Origin: Rhodocyclales bacterium
Lineage (GTDB): Bacteria; Pseudomonadota; Gammaproteobacteria; Burkholderiales; Rhodocyclaceae
Length of the DNA stretch: 64,000 nt
Direction of reading: 5' to 3'
Assembly: GCA_003105015.1 (NCBI GenBank)
Contig: PQAF01000003.1
Location: 199,660-263,659 of the forward strand
Every line of letters starts with the position of its first letter. The first letter of the stretch is position 1. This document shows positions 35,745-44,604 of this stretch, one piece after another. The translations under genes were made by a program, and so were the position numbers. The notes under the pieces are model-generated. The model was not told the origin of the DNA, did not search any database, and was given only the letters and a program-made list of their open reading frames with translations.

Positions 35745-35883
35745 GTAACCCGTTCCGCGTCCGGAACATCGGGGAATACCTGGCGATGATTACCTGCCCT
35801 GTGTTAGCCGCCACTCCCCACACAAGGACCCGTCCCAGGCCACGCTCGACGCGATGGCGGGGTTCATAGAGCGGATCAGCTAG
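35745..35883 (+). pseudogene. Degenerate 3' remnant of an alpha/beta hydrolase, homologous to the end of 34503..35273, with a ~100 bp internal deletion
   Basis: 35807-35883 matches 35197-35273 at 72 of 77 bases; 35761-35806 aligns more weakly to 35051-35096 (FRVRNIGEYLAMITCPVLA vs FRAWNIEEVLPKVTCPVLA). Confidence 0.8.
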
Positions 35884-35907
35884 AAAAGTCAGCCGCCGCA
35901 AGGCGGC
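35884..35907 (-). repeat. GACTGACTTTT motif copy 10 (abuts remnant stop codon)
   Basis: + strand AAAAGTCAGCCGCCGCAAGGCGGC. Confidence 0.78.
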
Positions 35908-35914
35908 GCGTTCC

Positions 35915-36244
35915 TCACTTGAGGATGGGACGGAGGTCTTCCAGCTTGTCGAAGAGGTGCCAGACGTACTGGTCCGTGCCTTTTTCCCGGTGCGGATGCA
36001 GGTCGGCGAGTTTCGGGTCGTTGCAGTAGTTGTCGAACGCCTCCTTCGACGCCCACTCGACGAGGATGAGCACCTGACGCGGCGCGACGTCGCCCACGGC
36101 GGCCTCGCGGAACTTGCCGAGGGCGACCACGCGCCCGCCATGCGCGGCCACTTCCCGGGCCGAGCGCTTCGAGTAGGCCAGGTACTCCTCCTTGTCGGAG
36201 ACGTTGAAGAGATTGAGGGCGTAGACGGGGCTGGTCATCGGCAT
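35915..36244 (-). CDS. DUF1330-like small protein
   Basis: MPMTSPVYALNLFNVSDKEEYLAYSKRSAREVAAHGGRVVALGKFREA...VLILVEWASKEAFDNYCNDP. Confidence 0.8.
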   Translation of the reverse strand: MPMTSPVYALNLFNVSDKEEYLAYSKRSAREVAAHGGRVVALGKFREAAVGDVAPRQVLILVEWASKEAFDNYCNDPKLADLHPHREKGTDQYVWHLFDKLEDLRPILK

Positions 36245-36295
36245 TGCTCCAATCAGGCAAGTCAGCGACTTGGGTTCTGGGAATCAACTTTCGGG

Positions 36296-36877
36296 TCAGG
36301 TCTCATTCGGGTCAGGCCGTACTAAATGGGTCAGCTTCGTTTTTCTTGGAGGGATGCGAAGCTGACCCTCTTGCCTCTCGAATGCCGCGTGGAAAACGAC
36401 GGCGCCCTGCGGCATGGGGCCATCGAAGGGCAGGGCGAAGAAGAATTCCGGCGGCACGCCTTCGAGCGCCAGGCCCGGCGCATTCCTGAAGCCGAATTGG
36501 CGGTAATAGTCCGGATGCCCGACCAGGCAGCATCCCCGGGCATGCATGTCCTTCAGCCGCGACAGGCCTTCCTTCACCAGGGCCCGGCCGATGCCCTGCC
36601 GCTGAAGCTCCGGCAGCACCGACACCGGCCCCAGGCCGTACCAGTCCCGGGCGCCGTCCGAGAATGTCACGGGAGAGAAGGCAATGTGGCCCACCACGCG
36701 GCCGTCCAGTTCGGCGACGAGCGACACCGCAAGCGCGCCGGCGGCGCGCAGCGCCGCGACGATGAACTGCTCGGTGTGATGGCTGATCTCCAGGGTTTTG
36801 AAAGCGACGACCGTTACTTCCGAGATGGCGCTCTCGTCGGCGCTGGATTCGTTCCTGATGAGGATCTTCGGGTTCAT
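36296..36877 (-). CDS. GNAT family N-acetyltransferase (C-terminus runs into a repeat)
   Basis: LGPVSVLPELQRQGIGRALVKEGLSRLKDMHARGCCLVGHPDYYRQFGF. Confidence 0.88.
   Translation of the reverse strand: MNPKILIRNESSADESAISEVTVVAFKTLEISHHTEQFIVAALRAAGALAVSLVAELDGRVVGHIAFSPVTFSDGARDWYGLGPVSVLPELQRQGIGRALVKEGLSRLKDMHARGCCLVGHPDYYRQFGFRNAPGLALEGVPPEFFFALPFDGPMPQGAVVFHAAFERQEGQLRIPPRKTKLTHLVRPDPNET
36328..36368. repeat. Inverted repeat GGGTCAGCTTCG...CGAAGCTGACCC, with GGGTCAGG direct repeats alongside
   Basis: 12-bp perfect arms, ~17 bp loop. Confidence 0.8.
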
Positions 36878-37160
36878 GGGTGCTGCAAAAAAGAAATCGA
36901 CACCAGTACCTTTAGGTTCTTATACCGCCGCGAGCAGCGATGACAACAGGAGAGTTCGCCGCAGCAGCACAGGTGGATGCGATTGGTGCCGTCCACAGTG
37001 GAGGTCAGGAGCGCTGCGCGGCTTTATCGCGCAGCGTCCCTCTCGGCCGGCGGGTTAGAGCGCACTGCTTGCAGGTGGTGACCAACCATCGAAGAACCAT
37101 TCTGATTCCTTGCGGCAGCGAAGCCACTACGTGGAAAGAATGAGGGAATGGTAATTGGGA

Positions 37161-37394
37161 TCATCGTTGCCAAGGCTGTGTGGGTTCGAGTGATTTTCGA
37201 TACAAATTATCTTCCTCGACGGCAGCTTTAGCTCTGGCACGAGCAAGTGGTATGAGACCAAGCATGGCGATTAGAGGAAAGATGACTACCCATGAGTACG
37301 AGGACTCCACAGACGATAGGAGAATTACAGACAAGGCTCCGCAAGTCGCGATGAGCAGTATCATCGAGAAGTGGATTCTGAGTGACTTCTTCAT
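37161..37394 (-). CDS. Small two-TM hypothetical membrane protein
   Basis: MKKSLRIHFSMILLIATCGALSVILLSSVESSYSWVVIFPLIAMLGLIPLARARAKAAVEED; lies in an AT-richer segment. Confidence 0.5.
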   Translation of the reverse strand: MKKSLRIHFSMILLIATCGALSVILLSSVESSYSWVVIFPLIAMLGLIPLARARAKAAVEEDNLYRKSLEPTQPWQR

Positions 37395-37593
37395 GGGGCG
37401 TTTATCCGGCGGAGTATTCGCGCACTAACAGTAAGTGATCGGATCCTGCGGTCCAAACATTCTTTATCGATCCGGACACCATAATGCCACCGTAATCAAT
37501 TGACGGGCAATGGGTTTCGTTTCGGTCCGTCCGCATAGCAACGCCGATATTCGGGGGCGCGGCTGAAGCTGCCGCCGCCGGGAAGCGCAAGAC

Positions 37594-37617
37594 AAAAGTC
37601 AGTCCCCACGATACGGC
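37594..37617 (-). repeat. GACTGACTTTT motif copy 11 (intergenic), full consensus
   Basis: + strand AAAAGTCAGTCCCCACGATACGGC. Confidence 0.95.
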
Positions 37618-37662
37618 GCATATTCGCGTCTGCGCCATAATGCACGCTGGCAAGGAGGCGAT

Positions 37663-38475
37663 ATGACCGACTTCAAGAATCGACGCGTGCTGATCACCGG
37701 CGCCGCCAGCGGCATCGGGCATCTGCTGGCGTTGCGCATCGCGGCGAAGGGCGGGCGGCTGATCCTTTGGGATGTGGATGAGGCGCACCTGGCCGGCGTC
37801 GCGGCGGAGATCGCCGCCGCCGGCGGGCAGGCGTCGGCGTATGCCTGCAACCTCGCCGATCGGGCGTCCATCGAGACCGCTGCCGCGCGCACGCTCGCGG
37901 ACCACGGCACGGTCGACGTGCTCATCAACAACGCCGGCATCGTCGACGGCAAGCGCCTGCTGGAGGCGACCGACGCCGAGATCGAGCGCACCTTCGCGGT
38001 GAACACCCTGGCGCCGTTCCGCACGGTGCGCGCCTTCCTGCCCGGCATGCTGGCGCAGGGGGCGGGGCACATCGTCACCATCGCCTCGGCCGCGGGCATC
38101 GCCGCCGTGCCGCGCCTGGCCGACTACTCGGCGAGCAAGGCCGCCGCCATCGCCTTCGACGAATCGCTGCGGCTGGAATTCGCGCACGACGGCGTGCCGG
38201 TGAAGACGACCGTGGTCTGCCCCTTCTACGTCGCCACCGGCATGTTCGAGGGCGTGCGCACGCGCTTTCCGCTGCTGCTGCCGATCCTGCGGCCGGAGGC
38301 AGTCGCCGACCGCATCGTGCGCGCCATCGAGCGCAACGAGGCGCGGCTGATCCTGCCCTGGTTCGTGCGCAACGTCTTCCCGCTGCGCCTGCTGCCGGTG
38401 GCGTGGTTCGACGCGCTGATGAGCTTCTTCGGCGTGACGAAGAGCATGGACGAGTTCACGGGCAGGAAGCACTAA
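37663..38475 (+). CDS. Short-chain dehydrogenase/reductase
   Basis: RRVLITGAASGIGHLLALRIAAKG, NNAGIVDG, YSASKAAAIAF. Confidence 0.94.
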   Translation: MTDFKNRRVLITGAASGIGHLLALRIAAKGGRLILWDVDEAHLAGVAAEIAAAGGQASAYACNLADRASIETAAARTLADHGTVDVLINNAGIVDGKRLLEATDAEIERTFAVNTLAPFRTVRAFLPGMLAQGAGHIVTIASAAGIAAVPRLADYSASKAAAIAFDESLRLEFAHDGVPVKTTVVCPFYVATGMFEGVRTRFPLLLPILRPEAVADRIVRAIERNEARLILPWFVRNVFPLRLLPVAWFDALMSFFGVTKSMDEFTGRKH

Positions 38476-38495
38476 AACCACAACAAGGAGAGACC

Positions 38496-38852
38496 ATGAC
38501 AACCGCCGCCAACATCGCCGTCGCGCTGGTCGCGCTGCTGCACCTGTATTTCCTCGTGCTGGAGATGTTCTACTGGGACAAGCCGCTCGGCCGGCGCGCC
38601 TTCGGCCTGACGCCGGAGTTCGCCGCGGCCTCGAAGAACCTCGCCGCGAACCAGGGCCTGTACAACGGCTTTCTCGCCGCCGGCCTGGTGTGGGGGCTGT
38701 GGCTGGGCGCGGCCGGCACGCCGATCAAGGTGTTCTTCCTCGGCTGCGTGATCGTCGCCGGCGTCTTCGGCGCGCTCACCGCCAGCCGCAAGATCCTCTG
38801 GGTGCAGGCGCTGCCCGGCGCCATCGCGCTTGGCCTGGTGCTGGCCTCGTGA
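38496..38852 (+). CDS. DUF1304 membrane protein
   Basis: LHLYFLVLEMFYWDKPLGRRAFGLTPEFAAASKNLAANQGLYNGFLAAGLVWG. Confidence 0.9.
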   Translation: MTTAANIAVALVALLHLYFLVLEMFYWDKPLGRRAFGLTPEFAAASKNLAANQGLYNGFLAAGLVWGLWLGAAGTPIKVFFLGCVIVAGVFGALTASRKILWVQALPGAIALGLVLAS

Positions 38853-39400
38853 GCAACGCCCCGCAGGTCCGCCGCACCGACAAGCTGATGTCCGAGGCGG
38901 GCGTCGCCGAACTGCTGGCCGGCGGCTATTGCGGCAGGCTGGCGACGGTGGGCGCGGACGGCTGGCCCTATGCCTGCCCGCTGCTCTACGTCTGGCTGGA
39001 CGGAGAAATCTGGGTGCACAACGCCCGCGCGCAGGGCCACCTGCGCAGCAACATCGACCACGCGGCGAAGGTCTGCTTCGAGATCGACGAGGCGGGCGAG
39101 GTGTTCCCCTACGGCCGCTTCGACTGCGACACCTCCATTGCCTACCGCAGCGTGGTGGCTTTCGGCCGCATCCGCATCGTCGACGACCCGGCGCGCAAGG
39201 CGGCGTTCTTCGACGCGCTGATGGCGAAGTACTTCCCGCCGGCGTCGGGGCGGCCGAAGGGCTTCTATCCCCGCCTCGGCGACACGACGGTGTACGCCAT
39301 CGCCGTCGAGCGCATGACCGGCAAGGAGACCGCGCTGCCGGCGCCGGACAAGCGCTGGCCGGCAGCGGACTTCACGCGCTCGCCGGACGTGAAAGGGTAA
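38849..39400 (+). CDS. Pyridoxamine 5'-phosphate oxidase family (FMN-binding) protein, GTG start
   Basis: LAGGYCGRLATVGADGWPYACPLLYVWLDGEIWVHNARAQGHLRSNI. Confidence 0.85.
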   Translation: MSNAPQVRRTDKLMSEAGVAELLAGGYCGRLATVGADGWPYACPLLYVWLDGEIWVHNARAQGHLRSNIDHAAKVCFEIDEAGEVFPYGRFDCDTSIAYRSVVAFGRIRIVDDPARKAAFFDALMAKYFPPASGRPKGFYPRLGDTTVYAIAVERMTGKETALPAPDKRWPAADFTRSPDVKG

Positions 39401-39422
39401 AAGTCAGTCGCTGCGGGGCGGC
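39399..39422 (-). repeat. GACTGACTTTT motif copy 12 (overlaps stop codon)
   Basis: + strand AAAAGTCAGTCGCTGCGGGGCGGC. Confidence 0.87.
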
Positions 39423-39910
39423 GGCACCAGCTGGTGGAACAGGCTCGACTCGCGCTTGTAGAAGCCCTCGGTGTGGAAGGTCTCTTCCAGCTTGTAGAAC
39501 TCGTAGTCGAGGTGGTGGCAGAGCTCGTGCAGAAGCGTGCGCAGGAAGCTCCTGAAGGCGACCACGCGCCGGTTCTTCGCCGTGCGCATCCACAGCTTGA
39601 CGATCGCCGTCTGGCCTTCGTCCTCCGGCAAGTAGAGGCCGTGCAGTTCGCCCCAGTCGCTGCTCGGCCGCACCGCCAGCACAGCCACGCGCAGCGGCGG
39701 CGCTCCCAGCTGACTGACTATTCCCGAAGCGAGGGCGGCGCAGAGGCGCTCGGCTTCGGCGCGCTTTCCCGCCTGCAGGGCGGCGGCCAGCGGTGCCACC
39801 AATGTGCGCAGCACGGCCGGGTTGGGCAATTCGATTCTCTCGATGGCGTCGCTTTTGTCGTAGATGCGGCGGCGCGCGGCGGAGAGGCGGGTGTAGTAGG
39901 CGAAGGGCAT
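39404..39910 (-). CDS. Putative zinc metallopeptidase-like protein with HELCHHLDYEFYKLEETFHTEGF
   Basis: HExxHH motif in FLRTLLHELCHHLDYEF; ~168 aa; no signal peptide. Confidence 0.65.
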   Translation of the reverse strand: MPFAYYTRLSAARRRIYDKSDAIERIELPNPAVLRTLVAPLAAALQAGKRAEAERLCAALASGIVSQLGAPPLRVAVLAVRPSSDWGELHGLYLPEDEGQTAIVKLWMRTAKNRRVVAFRSFLRTLLHELCHHLDYEFYKLEETFHTEGFYKRESSLFHQLVPPPRSD

Positions 39911-39991
39911 GGCGTCATTATGAAATGGTGTCGACACTGAAGCCATGCGCATCTATAATTGCATCATTTGATGCGTTATTTGAAGGAGACA

Positions 39992-40189
39992 ATGATGCGA
40001 ACCACGGTTACGCTCGATGACACACTCCTGTCGCAGGCGCAAAGCCTTAGCGGCCTTAAAGACCGCGGTCTTCTCCTGAGAGAGGCCCTGCGTGCCCTGA
40101 TCGAACGGGAGAGTGCCCGCCGGCTTGTCCGGCTGGGCGGCGCCGAACCGCAGATCAAGGCCGTTCCCCGCCGACGCGGTGCGGCCTGA
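39992..40189 (+). CDS. vapB: VapB-type antitoxin
   Basis: RTTVTLDDTLLSQAQSLSGLKDRGLLLREALRALIERESARRL. Confidence 0.85.
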   Translation: MMRTTVTLDDTLLSQAQSLSGLKDRGLLLREALRALIERESARRLVRLGGAEPQIKAVPRRRGAA

Positions 40190-40552
40190 GTGATTCTGGT
40201 CGATACCTCGGTCTGGGTCGATCATCTGCGCTCGGGCGATGCGCGTCTTGCCGGATTGCTCGAACGGGATGCCGTCGCGAGCCACGAACTCGTCATTGGT
40301 GAAATTGCCTGCGGCAATCTCAAGAAGCGCAAGGAGGTGCTCGGGGCGCTCTCCTTGCTGCCGCGATGCGAGACGGCATCGCAGGACGAAGTTCTGTTTT
40401 TCATTGAGCGGCACAAGTTGATGGGCCGTGGCATCGGCTACATCGATGCCTGTCTGCTGGCGTCGGCCACGCTATCCAGTGCGCGTTTATGGACTCGAGA
40501 CAAGCGCCTGGCCGATATCGCGGAAAACTTGGGTTGTGGATACGCTGAGTAG
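40190..40552 (+). CDS. vapC: VapC-type PIN-domain toxin, GTG start
   Basis: MILVDTSVWVDHLRSGDARLAGLLE...GRGIGYIDACLLASATLSSARLWTRDKRLADIAENLG. Confidence 0.9.
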   Translation: MILVDTSVWVDHLRSGDARLAGLLERDAVASHELVIGEIACGNLKKRKEVLGALSLLPRCETASQDEVLFFIERHKLMGRGIGYIDACLLASATLSSARLWTRDKRLADIAENLGCGYAE

Positions 40553-40559
40553 CCCTCGG

Positions 40560-41015
40560 TCAGAAAATCCCCAGCGCCACGCCGCTCGCCATCGCCTCGC
40601 CGAGTTCCTCGCAGGCGGCGAGGTCGGCGGCGGTGACTTCATGCCGCGCGATGAGCGGCTCGGCGACGCGCTTCCAGCCGTAGCCGGTGGCGATGCGGTC
40701 GATCTGCGTCACCGCGCCGGTGCCGTCGTTGCCGGCGCTGACGAAGAGTGCGTAGGGCAGGCCGACGGTCTTGCCCTCGGCCGGGTAGTAGGTGCGGTCG
40801 AAGAAGTCCTTCACCATGCCGGCCATGGTGCCGAAGTTCTCCGGCGTGCCGACGATCAGGCCCTGGCAGCCGAGCAGGTCCTCCAGCGTCGTCTCGCCGG
40901 CACGCTTCATCACGGTTTCGGTTTCCGTCGCGCGCAATGCGCCGCGCAGCACCGCTTCGGCCATGGCGCCGGTGTGGCCGCCTTGCGTGTGGTAGACGAT
41001 CAACAGGCGCTTCAT
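40560..41015 (-). CDS. Flavodoxin-fold NAD(P)H-dependent oxidoreductase
   Basis: MKRLLIVYHTQGGHTGAMAEAV; GLIVGTPENFGTMAGMVKDFFDRTYY. Confidence 0.85.
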   Translation of the reverse strand: MKRLLIVYHTQGGHTGAMAEAVLRGALRATETETVMKRAGETTLEDLLGCQGLIVGTPENFGTMAGMVKDFFDRTYYPAEGKTVGLPYALFVSAGNDGTGAVTQIDRIATGYGWKRVAEPLIARHEVTAADLAACEELGEAMASGVALGIF

Positions 41016-41764
41016 CGCAGCGGGTCCTGCCGGTAGAACTGCTTCAGCTGCTCGTACACCGCCGGGTATTCGTGGTGCAGCAGGTCCGGCGCCTCGAAGA
41101 AGACCTCGCTCGTCACGGCGAAGAACTCGGCGGGATGCTCGGCGGCGTAGGGATCGATGAAGGTGTCTTCGCCGTCGTCGACGCGTTCGCAGAAATCCGC
41201 GTAGGCCGGCTCGAAGGCATCGATCCAGTCCTGGCGGCGCATGCCCTCGTGCAGGGGCGGCAGGCCGTCGGGCGGGCCGTTGAGCATGTCGAGCTTGTGG
41301 GCGAATTCGTGGATGACGACGTTCATGCCGTCGGCCAGCTGCGGGTCGTCGAACCAGGACAGCAGCACCGGGCCGCCTTCCCAGGCCTCGCCCGCCACCT
41401 CGTCGTCGAACTCGTGCACCACGCCGTCTTCCGACATCTGCTTGCGCGGAATGACGAAGTCGCCGGGGTAGACGATGACGCCGACCCAGCCCTTATAGGA
41501 ATCGAGGCCGAGCTTGAGCACCGGCAGGCAGGCCTGCAGCGCAATCGAGAGCTGGATGTCCGGCGTCAGCACCAGCCCCTGCGCGCCGTGCCATTCCTTC
41601 TGCGCGATGAATTCCAGCGCCATTTCGCGCAGGCGCGCCCGCTCGTCGGCGGCGAGGTGGCCGAGGAAGGGCAGGCCGGCCTCGACGCGCGACCACTGCG
41701 CCGCGTCGACTTCGGGGAGGGGCGGCTCGGCCTGGCCGAGCAGCTTTTTCAGGGTGTCGAGCAT
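41012..41764 (-). CDS. mtfA: Zinc-dependent peptidase, MtfA family (M90)
   Basis: NVVIHEFAHKLDMLNGPPDGLPPLHEGM signature. Confidence 0.92.
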   Translation of the reverse strand: MLDTLKKLLGQAEPPLPEVDAAQWSRVEAGLPFLGHLAADERARLREMALEFIAQKEWHGAQGLVLTPDIQLSIALQACLPVLKLGLDSYKGWVGVIVYPGDFVIPRKQMSEDGVVHEFDDEVAGEAWEGGPVLLSWFDDPQLADGMNVVIHEFAHKLDMLNGPPDGLPPLHEGMRRQDWIDAFEPAYADFCERVDDGEDTFIDPYAAEHPAEFFAVTSEVFFEAPDLLHHEYPAVYEQLKQFYRQDPLR

Positions 41765-41783
41765 GATTGCAGGATAGTCCGCA

Positions 41784-42686
41784 TCAGGTCCGCACCCGCG
41801 TGGTGAGGAAGATGCCCGCCAGGATCAGCGCGATGCCGGCGAGGTGGTAGAGCGCCGGCTGCTCGCCGAGGAACAGCATCGACAGCAGCGTGCCGAAGGC
41901 CGGCATCAGGTGCATGAACTGGCCGGCGCGGTTGCCGCCGACCTCGGCCACGGCGCGGTTCCAGAAGATGAAGCCGAGCGCCGCCGGGAAGATGCCGGCG
42001 TAGGCGATGGCGGCGAAGGCCGGCACGCCCGGCACGATGAGCCTGCCCGAAGCCATTTCCCACAGATAGAAGGGCGCCAGCCCGGCGAGTCCCCACAGCG
42101 TGACGGCGGCGAGGAATGAGAGGGCGTGCAGCCCGGGCGGCCGGCGCGCCAGCAGCACGGTGTACAGCGCCCAGAACAGCATCGCCGCCAGCACCCAGAG
42201 GTCGCCCGCGTTGGGGCGCAGTTCCAGCAGCCGCGCCAGTTCGCCGTGGGCGAGGATGGCCAGCACGCCCGAGAAGGACACCATCACCCCCAGCCATTCC
42301 AGCGGGCGCAGGCGCTTGCCGAACAGCGCCCAGCTGAGGCCGATGATCATGATCGGCGTGGCCGAGGCGAGCAGCACGCCGTTGGTGGCGGTGGTGTGGG
42401 CGAGGCCGGTGTAGGTCAGGGCGTTGTGGCAGGCGCCGCCGAAGAGGCCCAGCATGGCCAGCACCCTCCAGTGCGCGACGACCTCCCGCCACTGCGCGCG
42501 CAGGTGCGGCCAGGCCCAGGGCAGCAGGCAGGCGAAGGCGATCACCCAGCGCCAGAAGGAGAGGGCGATCGGCGGCACGTCGCCGCGGATCCACCGACCG
42601 ACTACCCAGTTGCCCGACCAGAACAGCACGGTCAGGGTCAGCAGCAGGTAGGCGAAGGCGCGCGAAGGGGCTGGGGTGGCGGTCAC
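41784..42686 (-). CDS. EamA/DMT family transporter
   Basis: LTVLFWSGNWVVGRWIRGDVPPIALSFWRWVIAFACL; GTG start at 42686 or ATG at 42725. Confidence 0.9.
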   Translation of the reverse strand: MTATPAPSRAFAYLLLTLTVLFWSGNWVVGRWIRGDVPPIALSFWRWVIAFACLLPWAWPHLRAQWREVVAHWRVLAMLGLFGGACHNALTYTGLAHTTATNGVLLASATPIMIIGLSWALFGKRLRPLEWLGVMVSFSGVLAILAHGELARLLELRPNAGDLWVLAAMLFWALYTVLLARRPPGLHALSFLAAVTLWGLAGLAPFYLWEMASGRLIVPGVPAFAAIAYAGIFPAALGFIFWNRAVAEVGGNRAGQFMHLMPAFGTLLSMLFLGEQPALYHLAGIALILAGIFLTTRVRT

Positions 42687-42800
42687 GGGCGATAGTTTAA
42701 GTCTTAAGCTGTTGATCGGTATCAAAACCTTGCCTGTTTTATGGCAGCATTATGCCTTTCGATGGCCGGGTACCCGACCCGGTCCGGGATGGAGGCAGGC

Positions 42801-44603
42801 ATGGGCGACATCAAACCGCCGTCGAACGCACCGGGGACACCGGCGGCCGAGCAGCGCGAATACCTCTCCGACGACCCGCGCGACATCGGCTGGGTCAAGC
42901 AGAACGTCCCCTGCCAGACGGCCTGTCCGGCGGGCACCAATGTCCCGGTCTACATCCGGGAAATCATTGAGCGCCAGTTCGGCCGCTCCTACGAAACCAA
43001 CCGCGAAGCCAACGTCCTGCCCGGCATCCTCGGCCGCATCTGCTCGCGGCCCTGCGAGTCGCAGTGCCGCCACGGCTGGCCCGGCAACGGCGAGCCGGTG
43101 GCGATCTGCCACCTGAAGCGCGTCGCCGCCGACCTCAAGGACGCCGGCCACCGCATCACCGAGCGCCTGTATTCGCCCACCGGCAAGCGCGTCGCCATCG
43201 TCGGCGCCGGGCCGGCCGGCGTGGCGGCGGCGCACGACCTCTCGCTGCTCGGCCACGACGTGGTGATCTTCGAGCGCGAGGAGCGCGCGGGCGGCATGCT
43301 GCGCTACGGCATCCCCGAATTCCGCCTGCCGCGCGACACCCTCGACATCGAGTTGCACAACGCCCTGCGCCTCGGCGTGCAGATGCGCACCGGCGCCGAG
43401 ATCGGCAACGGCGAGGGGCAGATCCCCATGGCGAAGCTGGAGCAGGACTTCGACGCCGTGCTGCTCGCCACCGGCTGCATGGCGGCTTCGCCGCTGCCGC
43501 TGCAGGGCGACTGGGAGAAGCGCGAGCTGCGCGGCCTGGAGGGCGTCGAGTACGGCCTCGACTTCCTCGTGCAGATGCACCGCGGCGTGAAGAAGGTCGT
43601 CGGCAAGCGCGTCGCGGTGGTGGGCGCCGGTTTCACCGCGCTCGACTGCGCGCGCGTGGCGGCGCGCCTCGGGGCGCAGGAGGTGACCATCCACATCCGC
43701 ACCGCCGAGGAATACATCCCGGTGACGCAGGAGGAGATATTCGAGGCCAAGCGCGAGGGCGTGCGCATCAAGGGCCTGCGCACCCCGGTCGGCCTCACCG
43801 CCGAGGGCAACCGCCTGACCGGCATCGAGTTCGTGCAGAACCGCCTCGGCGGCTGGCGCGCCGGCGGGCGCCGCCAGGCCATCCCCATCGAGGGCTCGGA
43901 GTTCATCGAACCCTGCGACACCATCATCATCGCCATCGGCCAGCAGACGGTGAACGACTTCCTCGGCACCAGGCTGGAGCTCGACCGCTGGGGCAACGTC
44001 CGCGTCGGCGAGGACGGCATGACCTCGCACAAGGGCATCTTCGCCGCCGGCGACTACGTGAACGGCGCATCCACCGTGATCCAGGCCGTCGGCCACGGCC
44101 GCCAGGTGGCGAAGCGCATCGACGCCTGGCTGATGGGCCGCGAGCGGCGCAAGCAGGTGGTGCGCATCGTGCCGGTCGAGCAGCCGCTGCGCGAGCGCGC
44201 CTTCGACTTCATCCCGCGCCAGCACATGCCGACGGCGCCGCTCGACGAGCGCATGAAGGACGGCGCCCACGAAGTCGAGCTCGGCCTCGACGACAAGCTG
44301 GCCTTCGAGGAGGCCAAGCGCTGCTACCTGTGCAACCTGCGCTACCAGATCGACGTCGACCGCTGCATCTTCTGCCGCGCCTGCATCGAGGTGGCGCCGA
44401 GGAACTGCATCAAGCTGGTGCGCGGCGTCGAGGTGAACGACGACGGCGCCTACGGCAAGCTGCTCGAGACCAAGGAGTGGAACCAGGTCGGCGCCATCTG
44501 GATCGACAACAACGAGTGCATCCGCTGCGGCCAGTGCTTCAAGGCCTGCCCGGTGCAGTGCATCTCGATCTCGCGCTGCGAACTCACGGAAGTCGAGGTC
44601 TGA
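42801..44603 (+). CDS. FAD/NAD(P)-binding oxidoreductase with N- and C-terminal Fe-S motifs (GltD-like)
   Basis: VPCQTACPAGTNVPVYIREI; VAIVGAGPAGVAAAHDLSLLG; CIFCRACIEVAPRNCIKL and CIRCGQCFKACPVQCISI. Confidence 0.9.
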   Translation: MGDIKPPSNAPGTPAAEQREYLSDDPRDIGWVKQNVPCQTACPAGTNVPVYIREIIERQFGRSYETNREANVLPGILGRICSRPCESQCRHGWPGNGEPVAICHLKRVAADLKDAGHRITERLYSPTGKRVAIVGAGPAGVAAAHDLSLLGHDVVIFEREERAGGMLRYGIPEFRLPRDTLDIELHNALRLGVQMRTGAEIGNGEGQIPMAKLEQDFDAVLLATGCMAASPLPLQGDWEKRELRGLEGVEYGLDFLVQMHRGVKKVVGKRVAVVGAGFTALDCARVAARLGAQEVTIHIRTAEEYIPVTQEEIFEAKREGVRIKGLRTPVGLTAEGNRLTGIEFVQNRLGGWRAGGRRQAIPIEGSEFIEPCDTIIIAIGQQTVNDFLGTRLELDRWGNVRVGEDGMTSHKGIFAAGDYVNGASTVIQAVGHGRQVAKRIDAWLMGRERRKQVVRIVPVEQPLRERAFDFIPRQHMPTAPLDERMKDGAHEVELGLDDKLAFEEAKRCYLCNLRYQIDVDRCIFCRACIEVAPRNCIKLVRGVEVNDDGAYGKLLETKEWNQVGAIWIDNNECIRCGQCFKACPVQCISISRCELTEVEV

Positions 44604-44604
44604 G

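Noticed and set aside
36257-36275. CAAGTCAGCGACTTGGG as another motif copy
   Set aside because: Lacks the GCCGT half and the AAA tract; looks like a chance short palindrome.
36940-37143. 67 aa and 86 aa ORFs in the segment after the GNAT gene
   Set aside because: Composition and translations look like decayed repeat sequence rather than a functional gene.
39704-39725. CAGCTGACTGACTATTCCC as another motif copy
   Set aside because: The TTTT tract is broken and the GCCGT half is absent.
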